Origin: Clostridiaceae bacterium | Lineage (GTDB): Bacteria > Bacillota > Clostridia > Acetivibrionales > DTU013 | Direction of reading: 5' to 3' | Assembly (NCBI GenBank): GCA_012799845.1 | Contig: JAAZKL010000011.1 | Location: forward strand, 1-7,455 | DNA length: 7,455 bases | Shown: positions 5,614 to 7,455 of the stretch, in pieces | How positions within the stretch are numbered: the first letter of the stretch is position 1 | How the letters are laid out: each line of letters begins with the position of its first letter | Position numbers and translations under genes: made by a program | The notes under the pieces: model-generated | What the model saw: the letters and a program-made list of their open reading frames with translations, nothing else | Database searches by the model: none | Told to the model about the DNA's origin: nothing

Positions 5614-5616
5614 AAA

Positions 5617-7014
5617 TCAATCACCTTCTTCGGCGATCATATCCAGGTAAACTCTGCGGCCCTCCCGTGTACTGACTATCAGCGCCGGTTCAAGCGTCCG
5701 GTCCTCATTGCTGCGGATGTAGTAGCCCGTGTCAATCCCCGATATGTTTATATCCCGCCACAGGATGTTTTCATTTGCCAGGAGCTCCAGCAACCTGTCG
5801 TTATAGTTGCGTGTTCTCTCAATTTTGAAATTCCTGATCAGCCAGTCGCATTCCAGCACCCGCTTGCTATCTGCCAGTATCCTTATTGCATGATCCTGTT
5901 TTTCGCCGCTTCCGTCCTTCTTCATATACTCCGTTATGACCGCCAGGCCGTCCACACGGTAATCGAAACAGAACTCATAGATACCGCCGACTTTTCTCTC
6001 AACTGACGACAAAACGATTTCCGTTCCGGGACCCTGAGGCCCGTTTGCCCTGGCAATGAATTTATACGTATTCATCAGCGCCTCACTGGCCTTTGCCCCG
6101 CCGGTGTCGGCACTGCCCAGGTACCGGTATGTGAGATACCCGTCCGAATAATACCTGTAAATGTTGCTTCCATATGTATACTGGATCATGTCCCCGTTGT
6201 ATGTATACTTGTTGTAACGGCCTTCTTCCTCTCCAAGTATGGCCCTTGCAAGCGTTTCTTCATCATCCGCTTCCGCAGGAAGATTTGCCGATAATACTTT
6301 GTAAGGCCAATACCTGGGCGAAGCGACCACGTAGAGGATGTCAGGCTCGTCTTCTGCCTTGTTCAGCCTGCTGCCCGACAGGGTCTTATATCTCCGGTAT
6401 TTGTTCCTGCTGCCTTCCTCCAGCCTGTTGATCACATTCGAAAGATTGGCGGCCTGTTCGAATCTGACCTGGTCAGTGCTGTATACCGTGCCGTCAGCGC
6501 TGCGGATATAGATAGTTCCCATATCCTCGCGTACGATATCTCTTCTGACCATGAGCTTGCTGAAGCGGGGTATGTCCTGCACCGGGCTTCCCGTTCCAAG
6601 GAACCATCCAAGCAGATCCGGCTCCATAGAGAAACCGAAATCGACAATGATGCCCCGTCTTGTGACTATGCTCTCCCATTTCTCATCCGAGACGCTCAGT
6701 TGCGTGCTGCCGGTCGCGATCTTGCTGAGCCCGGCGACCACTTCGCTGAAAAATTTCCCATGGAAATCCTGGTTCTCTGAAATGATCCAATAGTCATTCT
6801 CTCCATTGGAAACGACCAGCCTGTTGGGTACGAACAGCTTCTCTCTTATGGACTCATTGCTCACCTGGATTTCTTTGCTAAAAAGGGGCAATAAAAAACT
6901 AAAAGGACTCCCCTGGTTTTGATAACTCCAAAGGATTCCTATCTGCAACAGTCCTGTTATGATCAGGACAATGATCAGGATCGTTTTCAGTCGTTCTTTC
7001 AATTCACGGCCCAT
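5617..7014 (-). CDS. yycH: Two-component system activity regulator YycH (WalH)
   Basis: YycH works with YycI to control WalK in the membrane (inhibitory in Bacillus, reported as activating in Staphylococcus aureus). The 465-residue length fits the family (B. subtilis about 455). After a short charged cytoplasmic start (MGRELKERLK) there is one membrane helix at about 11-29. The remaining 430 or so residues would be outside the membrane, with the typical three-domain YycH organisation inferred from length and pattern: a segment rich in short strands (LVVSNGENDYWIISE), then TVYSTDQVRF, and a C-terminal YycI-like region ending in a conserved tail (IRSNEDRTLEPALIVSTREGRRVYLDMI). The ATG at 7014 is preceded by a GGGGG site 5 bases upstream. 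It follows the upstream partial gene by 24 bases and precedes yycI by 3, so all three probably share a transcript. Sequence similarity across YycH proteins is low, so the call leans on context. Confidence 0.9.
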   Translation of the reverse strand: MGRELKERLKTILIIVLIITGLLQIGILWSYQNQGSPFSFLLPLFSKEIQVSNESIREKLFVPNRLVVSNGENDYWIISENQDFHGKFFSEVVAGLSKIATGSTQLSVSDEKWESIVTRRGIIVDFGFSMEPDLLGWFLGTGSPVQDIPRFSKLMVRRDIVREDMGTIYIRSADGTVYSTDQVRFEQAANLSNVINRLEEGSRNKYRRYKTLSGSRLNKAEDEPDILYVVASPRYWPYKVLSANLPAEADDEETLARAILGEEEGRYNKYTYNGDMIQYTYGSNIYRYYSDGYLTYRYLGSADTGGAKASEALMNTYKFIARANGPQGPGTEIVLSSVERKVGGIYEFCFDYRVDGLAVITEYMKKDGSGEKQDHAIRILADSKRVLECDWLIRNFKIERTRNYNDRLLELLANENILWRDINISGIDTGYYIRSNEDRTLEPALIVSTREGRRVYLDMIAEEGD

Positions 7015-7038
7015 TTAAGCCCCCGTTATCCAATATGC

Positions 7039-7455
7039 TTATTTGAATACTCTGCTGAAGAAATCGATTATGGACCAGTCAGTCCTGACTGCTGCCTGTC
7101 TCCCCTCTTCCTTAAGGGCCATGACCGAGATCGAATTGTACTGGATACGGGTCGCATCTTTCTCAGAGGATCTGTAAGATATGATCAGCAGGTTGTTTTC
7201 TCCGTATTCCAACTCTATTACCTTTGAAAATACGCCCGAACCGGCGGCTATCATATCGTCCCCGTCAGGAAGCTCGATGATCTGATACATACCGGTTTCA
7301 CTGTTCAGCCTTGCTATCAGTATCTCTATATCCGTATATTCCGTCTCACCGCTGAAGTCAAGCTCTGTTCCGTAAATACTGACCTGCTCCTCGATATTAT
7401 CCGGAACGTTAATGGTCATGATGAACTGCCCGTTATCAACCGGCACTCCTTCTTC
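7039..7455 (-). CDS. C-terminal part of an unrecognised Ig-like, probably extracytoplasmic protein
   Basis: The reading frame is open to the right edge (it begins EEGVPVDNGQF from 7455), so the gene starts outside the window; a GTG at 7446 looks like an internal codon. About 138 residues are visible. They show alternating strand patterns with the layout of a bacterial Ig-like/glucodextranase-B-type beta-sandwich: VSIYGTELDFSGE, then TDIEILIARLN, then a G-x-F-turn-strand ending IELEYGENNLLIISYRS. A short tail (SIIDFFSRVFK) follows, with no sorting signal or C-terminal membrane helix. In Bacillus the gene just before yycH is the walK kinase. This is clearly not a kinase end, as no HATPase motifs are seen. 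Being 24 bases upstream of yycH, it is probably in the same operon and may be an envelope protein served by, or sensed by, the WalRK system. The function is unknown. Confidence 0.6.
   Translation of the reverse strand, partial: EEGVPVDNGQFIMTINVPDNIEEQVSIYGTELDFSGETEYTDIEILIARLNSETGMYQIIELPDGDDMIAAGSGVFSKVIELEYGENNLLIISYRSSEKDATRIQYNSISVMALKEEGRQAAVRTDWSIIDFFSRVFK

Noticed and set aside
6432..6679. Small overlapping minus-strand frames inside yycH
   Set aside because: They are alternative frames of the yycH coding sequence without start signals or recognisable domains.

Overview
The window looks like a chromosomal segment of a low-to-mid GC Gram-positive bacterium, most likely a member of Clostridia. 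The evidence is the run yycH - yycI - murA - walJ (yycJ) - rlmH, all on the minus strand. It corresponds to the tail of the WalRK (YycFG) cell-wall two-component cluster known from Bacillus subtilis and relatives, here with murA between yycI and walJ and with no htrA-type protease before rlmH. Every gene I can support is on the minus strand, so the biological reading direction runs from 7455 down to 1.

Layout in reading direction. 7455-7039 is the C-terminal part of an unrecognised, probably extracytoplasmic protein with an Ig-like beta-sandwich pattern. 7014-5617 is yycH and 5613-4795 is yycI, tightly coupled and each with one N-terminal membrane anchor. Then come a hairpin at the yycI stop codon and an extended -10 promoter, followed by murA (probable TTG start at 4670, stop at 3408). 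A 94-bp leader with two mutually exclusive hairpins precedes walJ (3313-2525), a metallo-beta-lactamase-fold nuclease. Immediately after the walJ stop lies a tandem array of 16-17 bp GGTTCCAGGGACGGAC-type units with a 66-67 bp higher-order period (about 2358-2524). A promoter inside a set of direct and inverted repeats follows, then rlmH (2105-1626), the 23S rRNA m3-pseudouridine methyltransferase.

Downstream of rlmH the content turns accessory. A visibly AT-richer gene (1511-309) encodes a 400-residue protein with a hydrophobic N-terminal segment and a degenerate Nudix-like domain. After it, running off the window at position 1, is the start of a gene (from 208) whose 69 visible residues match the N-terminal beta-domain of CE2-type SGNH/GDSL carbohydrate esterases.

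How the parts fit. YycH and YycI are known in Bacillus to regulate the WalK sensor kinase, which tunes peptidoglycan metabolism. MurA makes the first committed peptidoglycan precursor and WalJ is a conserved cluster member, so 7455-2525 reads as an envelope-homeostasis module. The most interesting unexplained items are the repeat array abutting walJ, the Nudix-like membrane-associated protein, the murA placement with its own promoter, and the switch-like leader of walJ. I see no RNA genes, CRISPR arrays, insertion sequences or complete mobile elements.
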